Source of the DNA: CAYJAZ01 sp964368455
GTDB taxonomy: Bacteria; Desulfobacterota; Desulfovibrionia; Desulfovibrionales; Desulfovibrionaceae
NCBI GenBank assembly: GCA_964368455.1
Contig: CAYJAZ010000009.1
Span: 1 to 64,000, forward strand
Length of the DNA stretch: 64,000 nucleotides
Reading direction: 5' to 3'
This document shows positions 1-7,268 of this stretch, piece by piece. The notes beneath the pieces are model-generated. The model saw nothing but the letters and a program-made list of their open reading frames with translations. It was not told the DNA's origin and did no database searches. Position numbers and translations under genes: made by a program. The number at the start of each line of letters is the position of its first letter. The first letter of the stretch is position 1.

Positions 1-361
1 ATTTATATTCAAATTTTGCTGTGTCTAATGGTTCGTAATTTGCTGTATCTAAATAATGAACATTTGCCTCTAAGCAAGCATCCATTATATGTAAGTCTTG
101 ATAAGGTAAGGCAATATTCATTACAAGTTCAGGCTGAATTTTCTTAATAAGAGCAACAAGCTCAGGCACATTGTCAGCATCTATAGAATAAGTATGCACA
201 TTCTGCCCTGTACGCTTCTTCACTTCTTCAGCTATAGCATCGCATTTAGATTTTGTACGACTTGCTAAATGTATGTCAGAAAAAACTTCAGGCACCATCG
301 CACACTTATGTACAACTACATTGCTCACACCACCAGCACCAATTATAAGAACTCTGCTCAT
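1..361 (-). CDS. Saccharopine dehydrogenase / carboxynorspermidine synthase-like protein (partial)
   Basis: This gene runs off the left edge; about 120 N-terminal codons are present. The start is the ATG at 359-361, preceded on the minus strand by a GGAG ribosome site. The N-terminus shows a Rossmann nucleotide-binding fold, VLIIGAGGVSNVVVHK, followed by the LASRTKSKCDAI segment typical of saccharopine-dehydrogenase-like reductases, and by LDTANYEP. The closest match I recognise is carboxy(nor)spermidine dehydrogenase, which reductively condenses aspartate semialdehyde with a diamine for polyamine synthesis. The plain saccharopine dehydrogenase family is the alternative. The family is fairly sure; the exact substrate is inferred. 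Confidence 0.75.
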   Translation of the reverse strand, partial: MSRVLIIGAGGVSNVVVHKCAMVPEVFSDIHLASRTKSKCDAIAEEVKKRTGQNVHTYSIDADNVPELVALIKKIQPELVMNIALPYQDLHIMDACLEANVHYLDTANYEPLDTAKFEYK

Positions 362-449
362 GATTTTCTCCTTAAAATGAAAATTAAATATATCCTCTTC
401 TACATTAATACGAGAATAAAAAAACTTTTATAGTATGACTTGATTTATA

Positions 450-497
450 TAGAAAAATAAAGACTTGTCAAGCCTTATAAAGCCTGAACAAGTCTTA
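450..497 (-). terminator. Terminator of the LarA-like gene
   Basis: AAGACTTGT at 460-468 pairs with ACAAGTCTT at 488-496 around a 19-nt loop. On the minus strand it is followed by a T-rich run (450-459). It lies about 30 nt past the stop of the minus-strand gene at 528. Confidence 0.6.
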
Positions 498-527
498 ATT
501 TACATCTTTTCAAGATATTTCAACATA

Positions 528-1796
528 TTAAAATTTTGGAACAATCATATCATTATTTTCATCAAATTTAAATTCATAAAATTCATCAGAAACTTCTAAA
601 TTTGGATTTTTCTTCGCTTCCTCTACAAGTGCTTCTGAAATATAGAGTTCGTCAAGATCCTTTGTGTTCTTGATAAAAACAAGTTTTGCTTCCTCTGGTG
701 GAATAACACCTATAGTCTTTAAAGATTGTTCTACCATTTCTTTTTCGTCTTCTAGCATACATGGAAAACCTGCATGGGCTGGCCCCATAGAAATAACAGA
801 ATTTAAAACCGCACTTCTAATGCCTTTACGATTATTGCATTGATCAAAAACCTTCAAAGTTGTAAAATCTGAAATGCCTAAACCAATATAGTTGCCATGT
901 GATTCAGGTGTCACACCAAAAACAGATATTCTAGTAATCTGAGGAAATTCTGGTTCAGCAAGGCCAAGAGTACGCATTCTACCAATAACCTTACTATCCA
1001 TACCCGCACCACTAATGTTTTTTCCTATTTCCCTAATCAAAAGCACATCTAAATAATTAAATGGAATTTGTGGAAAATTTTCTCTTGCCACTTCTAATAA
1101 AGCAACTTCTCTCTCCCAAAGATCTTCAGACTTTATCGCTTCTATTGTATGCGTTTTGCCTAATGCATTTTCAACAATTCCAACACCACAGAGTACATTA
1201 AGATGCTTGTTCAAAACCTTGCCAATTTCTGTGATTGTATGAAAATATCCATGTTTTAGCACACTTATATGTGCACTTTCTGCACCATCTAATGTCCCTA
1301 AGCCTATTGTAAGCATTTTATGTAAACCACTTTCAATCACTGCAGTAAAATCTGTATGCGGTTTAATCCTGTTAATTACTATAATTTGATCAACTTCTTT
1401 AATTTTTTCGTTCACAAAAACTGGTATGCCATCAGGAGTTGTGCCTAGATTATCTGCAACAATCGAACCTATAATAGGACATCCCATACTTTCTTCAGTG
1501 ACATTAAGTTCTTTTAAAACACCTAATTGCCCTTCAAGTGTGCCGCCACCATGAGAACCCATAGTTGCTATCAAATAAGGTGTTCCGCCATTTGAAGAAA
1601 TAAAATCAACAAGAGCTTTATACATCTTATCTATATTTTTTATTCCCCTACTGCCAGCTGTTATCCCTATTTTCTTGCCAGCAATCGAATCTGCAATGCC
1701 AATTCTTAAAAGTTCTTCGTGAATTTTTTGATACACATCTTTAATTTCTTGCGTATCAAAAAATTGCTTTACTTTGTATAGTTTTGGAAAATTCAT
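528..1796 (-). CDS. LarA-like nickel-pincer-cofactor-dependent isomerase family protein (DUF2088)
   Basis: The 422-aa protein resembles the lactate racemase (LarA, DUF2088) family. It has the N-terminal segment ATMGSHGGGTLEGQ, the NRIKPHTDF block and SGLHKMLTIGLG, which correspond to cofactor- and substrate-binding stretches of that family. LarA proteins use a nickel pincer nucleotide to racemise 2-hydroxyacids; many relatives act on other hydroxyacids, so the substrate here is unknown. A GTG at 1808 would add four residues, but the ATG at 1794-1796 sits about 6 nt after a GAGG ribosome site and is preferred. The gene is monocistronic, with its own terminator. No larB, larC or larE genes are nearby, so cofactor supply would have to come from elsewhere. 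Confidence 0.75.
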   Translation of the reverse strand: MNFPKLYKVKQFFDTQEIKDVYQKIHEELLRIGIADSIAGKKIGITAGSRGIKNIDKMYKALVDFISSNGGTPYLIATMGSHGGGTLEGQLGVLKELNVTEESMGCPIIGSIVADNLGTTPDGIPVFVNEKIKEVDQIIVINRIKPHTDFTAVIESGLHKMLTIGLGTLDGAESAHISVLKHGYFHTITEIGKVLNKHLNVLCGVGIVENALGKTHTIEAIKSEDLWEREVALLEVARENFPQIPFNYLDVLLIREIGKNISGAGMDSKVIGRMRTLGLAEPEFPQITRISVFGVTPESHGNYIGLGISDFTTLKVFDQCNNRKGIRSAVLNSVISMGPAHAGFPCMLEDEKEMVEQSLKTIGVIPPEEAKLVFIKNTKDLDELYISEALVEEAKKNPNLEVSDEFYEFKFDENNDMIVPKF

Positions 1797-1954
1797 AAAC
1801 AACCTCACAAAAAATTTTAATTTACTATTAATACCATTATCACATTATAATGTCAAATCTAACCTTAAAATAAACATCTAAAATCATGATATTTTTTTGT
1901 GTTTTATTCTTTTCTATAAATCCCATTCAAAGCAAAGAAAAAAACAACAAAGCC

Positions 1955-1981
1955 TAATCCTTTTCATTTTTGTGCCGATAC
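1955..1981 (+). promoter_or_regulatory. Candidate sigma-28 promoter upstream of flagellin (distal)
   Basis: TAATCCTT (1955-1962), 11 nt, then GCCGATAC (1974-1981). This matches the flagellar sigma-28 consensus TAAAGTTT-N11-GCCGATAA at 5/8 and 7/8 positions with exact spacing. It would give a leader of about 225 nt. Confidence 0.5.
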
Positions 1982-2116
1982 AAAGAGTATAGTAGGAAAA
2001 AAGACGATTAAATAAGATGAATATAGATAAAATTGTAAGCAAAATCCAAAGCTTTCAAACTATTTTCAAAAAAAATAATTTTTTTCATCAAAAAACCTAT
2101 TAATAATAATTCGACT

Positions 2117-2124
2117 TCCGATAA
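2117..2124 (+). promoter_or_regulatory. Candidate sigma-28 -10 element upstream of flagellin (proximal)
   Basis: TCCGATAA matches 7/8 of the sigma-28 -10 consensus, but no good -35 lies 11 nt upstream. The leader would be about 80 nt and contains a 6-bp hairpin, CACTAC/GTAGTG, at 2148-2165. Confidence 0.4.
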
Positions 2125-2213
2125 GCAAGTTAACAAGAATGAAAACACACTACACGGAAGTAGTGGCACATTCATAAAAAATTTTATGATAGAAATTCAT
2201 GGAGGAATTCATC

Positions 2214-3101
2214 ATGTCAATGGTAATCAATAACAACTTAATGGCTAATAGCACATCACGTATTTTGTCTAACCATTATAAAGAACTCGAAAGCTCAATC
2301 GAAAAACTTTCATCTGGTATGCGTATCAACTCAGCTGCTGACGATGCTGCAGGACTTGCAATTTCCGAACTTATGAAAGCTGATATTGCTTCTTACCAAC
2401 AAGGTATCAGAAACGCTAACGACGCTATCTCGCTTATCCAAACAGCTGACGGAGCTATGGGCGTTATCGATGAAAAACTCATCCGTATGAAAGAATTAGC
2501 AGAGCAAGCTGCAACCGGTACTTACGATGCAACTCAAAGAGCTATCATCGATTCAGAATACCAACAAATGGCATCTGAAATCACACGTATCGCAAATGCA
2601 ACCGAATTCAACAATACAAAACTTCTCAACGGTAACCTTTCAGGTGCAGTACACGATGGTTCTGGCACAACTTCACTAGGTAAACTCAAAGTTCACTTTG
2701 GACCAAGCAACAACAGTGCTGAAGATTACTACTACATCCAAATCGGTTGCGTAACTGCATCTGCATTAGGTGTCGGTAATGAATCAGCACTAGACGCAGG
2801 ACATAACGTATCTACACAACAAAATGCACAGCTCGCTCTTGACGCTATCAACGCAGCTATCGTATCAAAAGATACTATCCGTGCTCACCTTGGTGCTACT
2901 CAAAACCGTTTAGAAAACACAATTTCTAACCTAGAAATCCAATCTGAAAACCTTACAGCCGCTGAATCTCGTATCCGTGACGTTGACGTTGCAACCGAAA
3001 TGACAACATTCGTAAGAAACCAAATCCTTACACAATCTGCTGTTTCAATGCTCGCTCAAGCAAACCAAATGCCGCAATTAGCTGCATCACTCATCGGATA
3101 A
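2214..3101 (+). CDS. Flagellin
   Basis: This is a 295-aa flagellin, the filament subunit exported through the flagellar type III apparatus. The N-terminal D0/D1 region carries MVINNNLMAN and KLSSGMRINSAADDAAGLA. The C-terminal D1/D0 region carries ESRIRDVDVATEMTTF and ends in QLAASLIG. The centre (roughly residues 135-195) is short, so this is a compact flagellin with almost no variable D2/D3 domain. An upstream in-frame ATG (2199) overlaps the ribosome site; the ATG at 2214 is preferred because GGAGG at 2201-2205 is correctly placed for it. Codon use looks more biased than in neighbours, with many ATC, AAC and CGT codons, as expected for an abundant protein. It is a plausible target for the pseudaminic acid island at 44-55 kb. 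Whether it is the main or an alternative flagellin cannot be told. Confidence 0.95.
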   Translation: MSMVINNNLMANSTSRILSNHYKELESSIEKLSSGMRINSAADDAAGLAISELMKADIASYQQGIRNANDAISLIQTADGAMGVIDEKLIRMKELAEQAATGTYDATQRAIIDSEYQQMASEITRIANATEFNNTKLLNGNLSGAVHDGSGTTSLGKLKVHFGPSNNSAEDYYYIQIGCVTASALGVGNESALDAGHNVSTQQNAQLALDAINAAIVSKDTIRAHLGATQNRLENTISNLEIQSENLTAAESRIRDVDVATEMTTFVRNQILTQSAVSMLAQANQMPQLAASLIG

Positions 3102-3120
3102 TTATTCACAATATTCAACT

Positions 3121-3156
3121 ATTTCAGTTCTATAACTTTTGCTATAGAACTGAAAT
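3121..3156 (+). other. Perfect 14-bp hairpin after flagellin
   Basis: ATTTCAGTTCTATA (3121-3134) pairs perfectly with 3143-3156 around an 8-nt loop, 19 nt after the flagellin stop. No T-run follows, so it is more likely an mRNA-stabilising 3' structure than a complete intrinsic terminator. Confidence 0.6.
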
Positions 3157-3262
3157 AAATATATTTACAATCTTTTATCAATATATACAATGGAGTTTCT
3201 ATATCTTGATAAAGAGATTTTTTGGAAAATTACTCTCTAGTCTACTAAGTTGGAGAACTTCT

Positions 3263-3287
3263 TAAATTAGAAATAATCTACCGATAA
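3263..3287 (+). promoter_or_regulatory. Candidate sigma-28-like promoter of the rod-like gene, overlapping a terminator
   Basis: ACCGATAA (3280-3287) matches 7/8 of the sigma-28 -10. The TAAA at 3263 is two nt closer than the ideal spacing. Transcription would start inside the terminator hairpin at 3286-3309, so the new transcript would not form it. Speculative. Confidence 0.3.
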
Positions 3288-3317
3288 GCCGCTTTTTTTG
3301 AAGCGGCTTTTATTTTG
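3286..3317 (+). terminator. Intrinsic terminator downstream of flagellin
   Basis: AAGCCGCTT (3286-3294) and AAGCGGCTT (3301-3309) form a 9-bp stem with a 6-nt loop, followed by TTATTTTG. Confidence 0.75.
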
Positions 3318-3396
3318 TCCAATAATTCAGATAGAAAGCAAATATTGACAAAAAGACATTAAATGATTAATTAATATCTTCATAGGAGATATTTTT

Positions 3397-3684
3397 ATGA
3401 TCGATTCAACTTCTCTATCTGCTCTTTCCGCATTCTCTACAGGTATAAATACTGTAGCAAATAATGTCTACGATCCACAGGCATCTTCCTCCTTGCGTAC
3501 AACAATAAACGAAGGGCAAGACAATAAAAGCGTTGAAGCAAAAGTCCTACAAGAAAACTCCGCACCAGACTACGCAAAAGAATTTACAAATGCCATAGGC
3601 TACGAAAACGCCTTCAACGCAAATACAAAAACTATACAAACAGCAGACCAAATGATAGGTTCTGTCCTAGATATGAAAGTTTAA
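3397..3684 (+). CDS. Short flagellar rod/hook-like protein (95 aa)
   Basis: This small protein looks like the two ends of a flagellar rod or hook protein joined together. The N-terminus, LSALSAFSTGINTVANNVYD, resembles the conserved rod-family start. The C-terminus, EFTNAIGYENAFNANTK, followed by IQTADQMIGSVLDMKV, resembles the Flg_bbr_C domain of FlgC/FlgG/FlgE. These terminal helices normally form the coiled-coil core (D0) of axial proteins, and the globular middle (usually 100-400 aa) is missing. AGGAGA at 3384-3389 supports the ATG at 3397. It lies just after the flagellin and has its own terminator. It may be an axial accessory protein; its true role is unknown. Confidence 0.75.
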   Translation: MIDSTSLSALSAFSTGINTVANNVYDPQASSSLRTTINEGQDNKSVEAKVLQENSAPDYAKEFTNAIGYENAFNANTKTIQTADQMIGSVLDMKV

Positions 3685-3707
3685 TAATTATAAATTCAAG
3701 CAATATT

Positions 3708-3740
3708 AACCGTCGGAAGCATACATTCCGACGGTTTTTT
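3708..3740 (+). terminator. Intrinsic terminator of the rod-like gene
   Basis: AACCGTCGGAA (3708-3718) forms a perfect 11-bp stem with 3726-3736 around a 7-nt loop, followed by a T-run. Confidence 0.9.
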
Positions 3741-3870
3741 GTTTACTATACATTTTTTTGTCTCCGACGGCCAAAGGAGCAATGCCCCTTTGGAAACCCG
3801 AATAAGGCAAGGTGAGTGCGTAAGTAAGTGGCTAAAGCAGATATTTTATTTTTTTTATTTGCGAAAAAGT

Positions 3871-3905
3871 TTTAAGGGTGAGGTGCTTCGCACCTCACCC
3901 TTAAA
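3871..3905. repeat. Variable-sequence hairpin, left arm
   Basis: TTTAAGGGTGAGGTGC (3871-3886), loop TTC, then its perfect complement (3890-3905). It is the structural counterpart of 4225-4259. Confidence 0.9.
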
Positions 3906-4012
3906 TACTGTTTCGCTTTAAAATAGTGGAATCGTTAGACAGCATAAAGCAAGCTGCCATTTGTCACTGCGTTTCAAATGTGAGTTAATTTTATTTGATT
4001 TAAAAAGACATG

Positions 4013-4044
4013 GATTGCCACGTCGTTACACTCCTCGCAATGAC
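4013..4044. repeat. Short palindromic repeat of the 'gtcattgcgag…' type
   Basis: In the centre of the large inverted repeat, gattgccacgtcgttaca followed by ctcctcgcaatgac has self-complementary ends (ATTGC/GCAAT). Read on the minus strand it starts 'gtcattgcgaggagtgtaac', a short dispersed repeat pattern seen in many unrelated bacterial genomes. It may be an independent insertion between the two arms. Confidence 0.5.
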
Positions 4045-4224
4045 GAGTCTAGAGCATTACATTTCTTGCTGATGATAAAATTTTCTTTAAGTCTTAAGTA
4101 TTTATTTCATTAACAAATCACGACTTCTATTTTCCACAGAAAGAAATTACATTTGGAACGCAGTGACAAATGGCAAATCACACTCTGCTATAATCAACTC
4201 TTCCCATTTTAAAGCGAAACAGTA

Positions 4225-4259
4225 TTTAAGGCTAAAATGCAAAGCATTTTAGCCTTAAA
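4225..4259. repeat. Variable-sequence hairpin, right arm
   Basis: TTTAAGGCTAAAATGC (4225-4240), loop AAA, then its perfect complement (4244-4259). Stem and loop lengths are identical to 3871-3905, with four compensated base-pair differences. Confidence 0.9.
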
Positions 4260-4391
4260 ACTTTTTCGCAAATAAAAAAAATAATGAAATACCCACCACC
4301 ACCTCACGCACTCACCTTGCAAATTGGGGTTTCCAAAGGGGTTCAACTCCTTTGGCCGCCGGAGGCAAAAAAAAGCTGGATACAAAAAAAT

Positions 4392-5543
4392 TTATTTTTT
4401 GAAAGCTATGCTTATTGCTTCTTCGAGGAAGCCTTGTGGTATGTCGTAGTTGTATATTTCTTTCATGGATTGTGCGAGTGCGTATAGCCCGGCGGATATA
4501 TCTGCCCAATCTACCCATCCCATATGCCCTATTCTCATCATTTCTGCTGCCATTGGTGCTTGACCTTGAGTTACTATGATGCCGTATTTTTCGTACATAT
4601 GCTTAACGACGGGTTTTGAATCTAATCCTTTTGGCATGTATAATCCTGTGACTCCCCATGCGTAGTGTTTTTTTGCTGCAAGTTCGAAACCGAGTTTTTC
4701 TGTGGCTGTTCTTGTCATTTGTGTGAGGGCCCATTGTTTTTGGTATATGGCTTCAAGTCCGTCTTCTAATAGCATGCTTAGTGCTTCTTTTAATCCGAGT
4801 ATGAGTGATACTGGTGAAGTGAAGAGAGTTTGATTTTTGAGACAATTTTCTTTTTCTTTGAGCAGGTTGAAGTAGAAACAATTTGATTTTATTTTTTCTG
4901 CTTTAGCCCATGCTTTTTGTGAAAGTGCGATAAGGGCTAATCCTGGAGGGAGCATAAGTCCTTTTTGTGATCCTGTGAGCAGGCAATCTACGTGCCATTC
5001 ATCCATTGGACAAGGGGAGATTCCTACAGCTGAAATTCCGTCTGCGATGAGCAGTATATTTTTTTTATGTGTGACTTGTGCGAGTTCTTTTACTGGCATT
5101 TGGGCGCCTGTGCTGGTTTCACTGATTTGTATGAATACGGCACTTATGCCTGGATTTGCATCTATTAATTTTTCTAATTCTTCTGCTTCTATGGCTTCAC
5201 CCCATTTGAGGCAATGCTCGACAACATTGAGATTATGTGTTTGTGCTATTTTAGTCCATCTTTCGCCGAATTTTCCTGCATTTATTACAAGAACTTTTTC
5301 ATTTGATTCAAAGAGGTTATGTACAGCGGCTGTCATTGCACCAGTTCCTGAACATGCAAGTGGCAAGACTACTTCTTTTGTTCCAAAGAGGGTTTGTAAG
5401 AGCACTTGAGTTTCTTTGAGTGCTGTCACGAATTCTGGTTTTCTATGGTGTATCATTGGGCTTGCCATTGCAAGGCGAACTCTATCGGGTGTTTCTGTTG
5501 GTCCAGGTGTGAGTAAGCGAACTTTATTGAATAACTTTGACAT
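4392..5543 (-). CDS. Class V PLP-dependent aminotransferase (alanine/serine-glyoxylate aminotransferase family)
   Basis: The 383-aa protein matches the class V aminotransferase family that includes serine-glyoxylate and alanine-glyoxylate aminotransferases and the small subunit of soluble hydrogenase annotations. It starts with the typical LLTPGPTETPDRVRLAM. It has ADGISAVG (the Asp contacts the PLP ring nitrogen) and LTGSQKGLMLPPGLALI, in which the Lys after SQ is the Schiff-base lysine. Length is as expected. The start ATG has GGAAT upstream. It is monocistronic; its 3' end faces the large inverted repeat. Likely a cytosolic enzyme of serine/glycine/glyoxylate metabolism; substrate not certain. 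Confidence 0.85.
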   Translation of the reverse strand: MSKLFNKVRLLTPGPTETPDRVRLAMASPMIHHRKPEFVTALKETQVLLQTLFGTKEVVLPLACSGTGAMTAAVHNLFESNEKVLVINAGKFGERWTKIAQTHNLNVVEHCLKWGEAIEAEELEKLIDANPGISAVFIQISETSTGAQMPVKELAQVTHKKNILLIADGISAVGISPCPMDEWHVDCLLTGSQKGLMLPPGLALIALSQKAWAKAEKIKSNCFYFNLLKEKENCLKNQTLFTSPVSLILGLKEALSMLLEDGLEAIYQKQWALTQMTRTATEKLGFELAAKKHYAWGVTGLYMPKGLDSKPVVKHMYEKYGIIVTQGQAPMAAEMMRIGHMGWVDWADISAGLYALAQSMKEIYNYDIPQGFLEEAISIAFKK

Positions 5544-5658
5544 GTTTTATTCCTTATAACTATGGTTGAATTCCAATGATTTTTTCTTCTTGCCTATGTT
5601 TTAAATTATAAATTTTTGAAAACTGTGTCAATCGATTTAATAGTGAAATTTAAAAACG

Positions 5659-5690
5659 AAAAAGCCTCAAATACCTGAGGCTTTTTGTTT
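5659..5690 (-). terminator. Intrinsic terminator of the RRM gene
   Basis: AAAAAGCCTCA (5659-5669) pairs with TGAGGCTTTTT (5676-5686). Runs of A on the left and T on the right make it active on either strand. It lies 60 nt past the stop of the gene at 5748. Confidence 0.85.
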
Positions 5691-5747
5691 AAAATCCAAA
5701 ACTAATGAGAACCATCAATTTATAGAAAATTGCTTGTACCTAAAAAA

Positions 5748-6014
5748 CTAGAATTTAGGTTGACGTGGTTCACGTGGTTTCGCTTCGTTTACACGAAGTG
5801 TACGACCACCAAAAGAAATGTTATCTAATGCTTCAACTGCAGCACTAGCACCTGGCTCTTCCATCTCAACAAATCCAAATCCGCGCGCACGGCCAGTTTC
5901 ACGGTCGCTTACTAGTTTCACAGAAACTACAGAACCGTATTCAGAAAACAGGCTATGGACTTGTTCATTTGTTGCTGACCATGGAAGATTTCCTACATAA
6001 AGAGACTTAGTCAT
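5748..6014 (-). CDS. RRM-type RNA-binding protein
   Basis: An 88-aa single RNA-recognition-motif protein of the small bacterial Rbp type. RNP2 (SLYVGNLPW) is near the N-terminus and RNP1 (RGFGFVEM) is near residue 45, with a short basic tail (KPREPRQPKF). An in-frame upstream ATG would add 11 residues, but the ATG at 6012-6014 has an AGGGG ribosome site and begins directly at the RRM. It probably binds single-stranded RNA as an RNA chaperone; some relatives are cold-induced. The 120-160 nt of upstream sequence shows no clear promoter to my eye. Confidence 0.9.
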   Translation of the reverse strand: MTKSLYVGNLPWSATNEQVHSLFSEYGSVVSVKLVSDRETGRARGFGFVEMEEPGASAAVEALDNISFGGRTLRVNEAKPREPRQPKF

Positions 6015-6167
6015 ATTAATTACCCCTGAAAAGTGTGAATGATGCATAGGGACAAGTAAACAGGATGTTCAAATGAGATATATGCATAACCTTTAAAATT
6101 ACACTAGCAATTTTCTCTAAGTAAGTCAAGAAAAATATTTAGAATATATTATTTTTTCACTTGCTAA

Positions 6168-7241
6168 CTATTGATTTTTTTGCTTTTCCAATATTTTTAA
6201 TTCTTTCCTCGCTTCTTCCCAATTAGGCTCAAGAAATAAGCCTAAACGTAATGGGCTGATAAGAATAGAATTTTGCTCTTCGCCTTGCATAATGGCAACT
6301 TCAATTTGTGCATTATTTTCTTGTGCAAATTTAACTGCCTTAGGCGAATATGAAGCTAACATTTGTGCTGCTTCTTGTAAATCTTCGTTTGAAAATTTTT
6401 CATTCTTCTTTGGACGCATTAAAGCAAGCGGAGATGGAAAACCATTCACTCGCATGACTATATCATTGCTATTTTTGATTTTTTCTAAATCATCATTGTC
6501 GTCTTTATTTCTGCCAATGACAAGCCATTGATCTTTTTCTTCTTTTGCCGCCCAAAATTGCCTGCCTATATTTGCAAGTTTGAAATTTTCTGCACTTGCT
6601 TCATGCTTGCTTAATATTTGCCAATAACGTGCTGAAGTGTCTTTTTCAGTGAGTTTACAACCACCTGCTGGCGTAGGAATTTCTTTAATTCCAAGTTTTT
6701 GTGCCAATTCTAATTGAGCTTGCCTGCCTCTTCCTGAGAAATTATGTAAAAGTTCTCTGTTCACTAGGCCTTCTTTTTCGGGCAAGGTTTCATCCATGTG
6801 TTTTGCACAAAGAGGGCGTAATAAAATGTCTTTTATTTGGGCATCTCTGCGAATAACGTTGAGAGTATCTCTTCTTTGGGACATTGGCCTTTGTCCCAAA
6901 ACTTCGCCTGAAATAATGAATTTTGCTTGATATTTTTCAAGTAAAGCTCTTGTTTTTGTCATCATCAAAATTTTACAATCAACACATGGATTGAGACATG
7001 ATCCAAAACCATAAGTGGGATAATTTTTTAATAAAGCTGCGTATTCATTGCTGATATCAACTGCTTCCAAATCTAAATCGTAAATTTTTTCCCAATGAGA
7101 AATTTTTTCAGGATTTCCAAAAAAAGGCGAAACAAAGTGCAAAGATTTAACTTTTAAACCTTGCTCTTGAATTGTTTTAGCCGCTAAAATGCTATCTAAT
7201 CCGCCCGACAAAAGGGCGAGAGCGTCGTATTTTTCTGACAT
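6168..7241 (-). CDS. PP-loop tRNA 2-thiouridylase-like protein
   Basis: A 357-aa cytosolic ATP-pyrophosphatase-type protein related to MnmA/ThiI tRNA thiolases. The PP-loop SGGLDS is at residues 12-17. A cysteine cluster, CLNPCVDC, lies near residue 90, then ISGEVLGQRPMSQ and the LRPL/AKHMDET region. The second half differs from canonical MnmA; it has PTPAGGCKLTEK, as in a group of Desulfovibrio-type proteins annotated as thiouridylase-like. GGAG precedes the ATG at 7239-7241, 7 codons inside the longest possible frame. It sits 27 nt downstream of miaB in the same direction, so both may act in tRNA modification. The exact reaction is not known. Confidence 0.7.
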   Translation of the reverse strand: MSEKYDALALLSGGLDSILAAKTIQEQGLKVKSLHFVSPFFGNPEKISHWEKIYDLDLEAVDISNEYAALLKNYPTYGFGSCLNPCVDCKILMMTKTRALLEKYQAKFIISGEVLGQRPMSQRRDTLNVIRRDAQIKDILLRPLCAKHMDETLPEKEGLVNRELLHNFSGRGRQAQLELAQKLGIKEIPTPAGGCKLTEKDTSARYWQILSKHEASAENFKLANIGRQFWAAKEEKDQWLVIGRNKDDNDDLEKIKNSNDIVMRVNGFPSPLALMRPKKNEKFSNEDLQEAAQMLASYSPKAVKFAQENNAQIEVAIMQGEEQNSILISPLRLGLFLEPNWEEARKELKILEKQKNQ

Positions 7242-7268
7242 AGAATCTCCAAATAAAGTCAAAATACG

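Larger units (their letters stand above)
3753..4373. repeat. Long imperfect inverted repeat filling the gap between convergent genes
   Basis: The whole gap between the rod-like gene and the aminotransferase is two diverged, inverted copies of one non-coding element. The left arm is about 3753-3985 and the right arm about 4150-4373. In the same order, both arms carry: a T-run with 'ctccg(a/g)cgg'; a small hairpin 'ccaaagg…cctttgg' (3771-3792 and 4333-4355); 'gcaaggtgagtgcgt'; 'tttatttgcgaaaaag'; a 16-bp hairpin; 'tactgtttcgctttaaaat'; and 'gccatttgtcactgcgtt'. Each arm begins just beyond the 3' end of the flanking gene. About 165 nt of unrelated sequence separates the arms. I see no believable coding capacity. 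It looks like a genome-dispersed intergenic repeat present twice, head to head; copy number elsewhere cannot be seen. Confidence 0.85.

Noticed and set aside
3739..3921. 60-codon plus-strand ORF in the left arm of the inverted repeat
   Set aside because: It lies entirely inside the structured repeat, with hairpins through its length, no ribosome site and no protein-like pattern.
4284..4518. Overlapping ORFs on both strands at the right arm of the inverted repeat
   Set aside because: They combine repeat sequence with the 3' end of the aminotransferase gene in other frames; no ribosome site.
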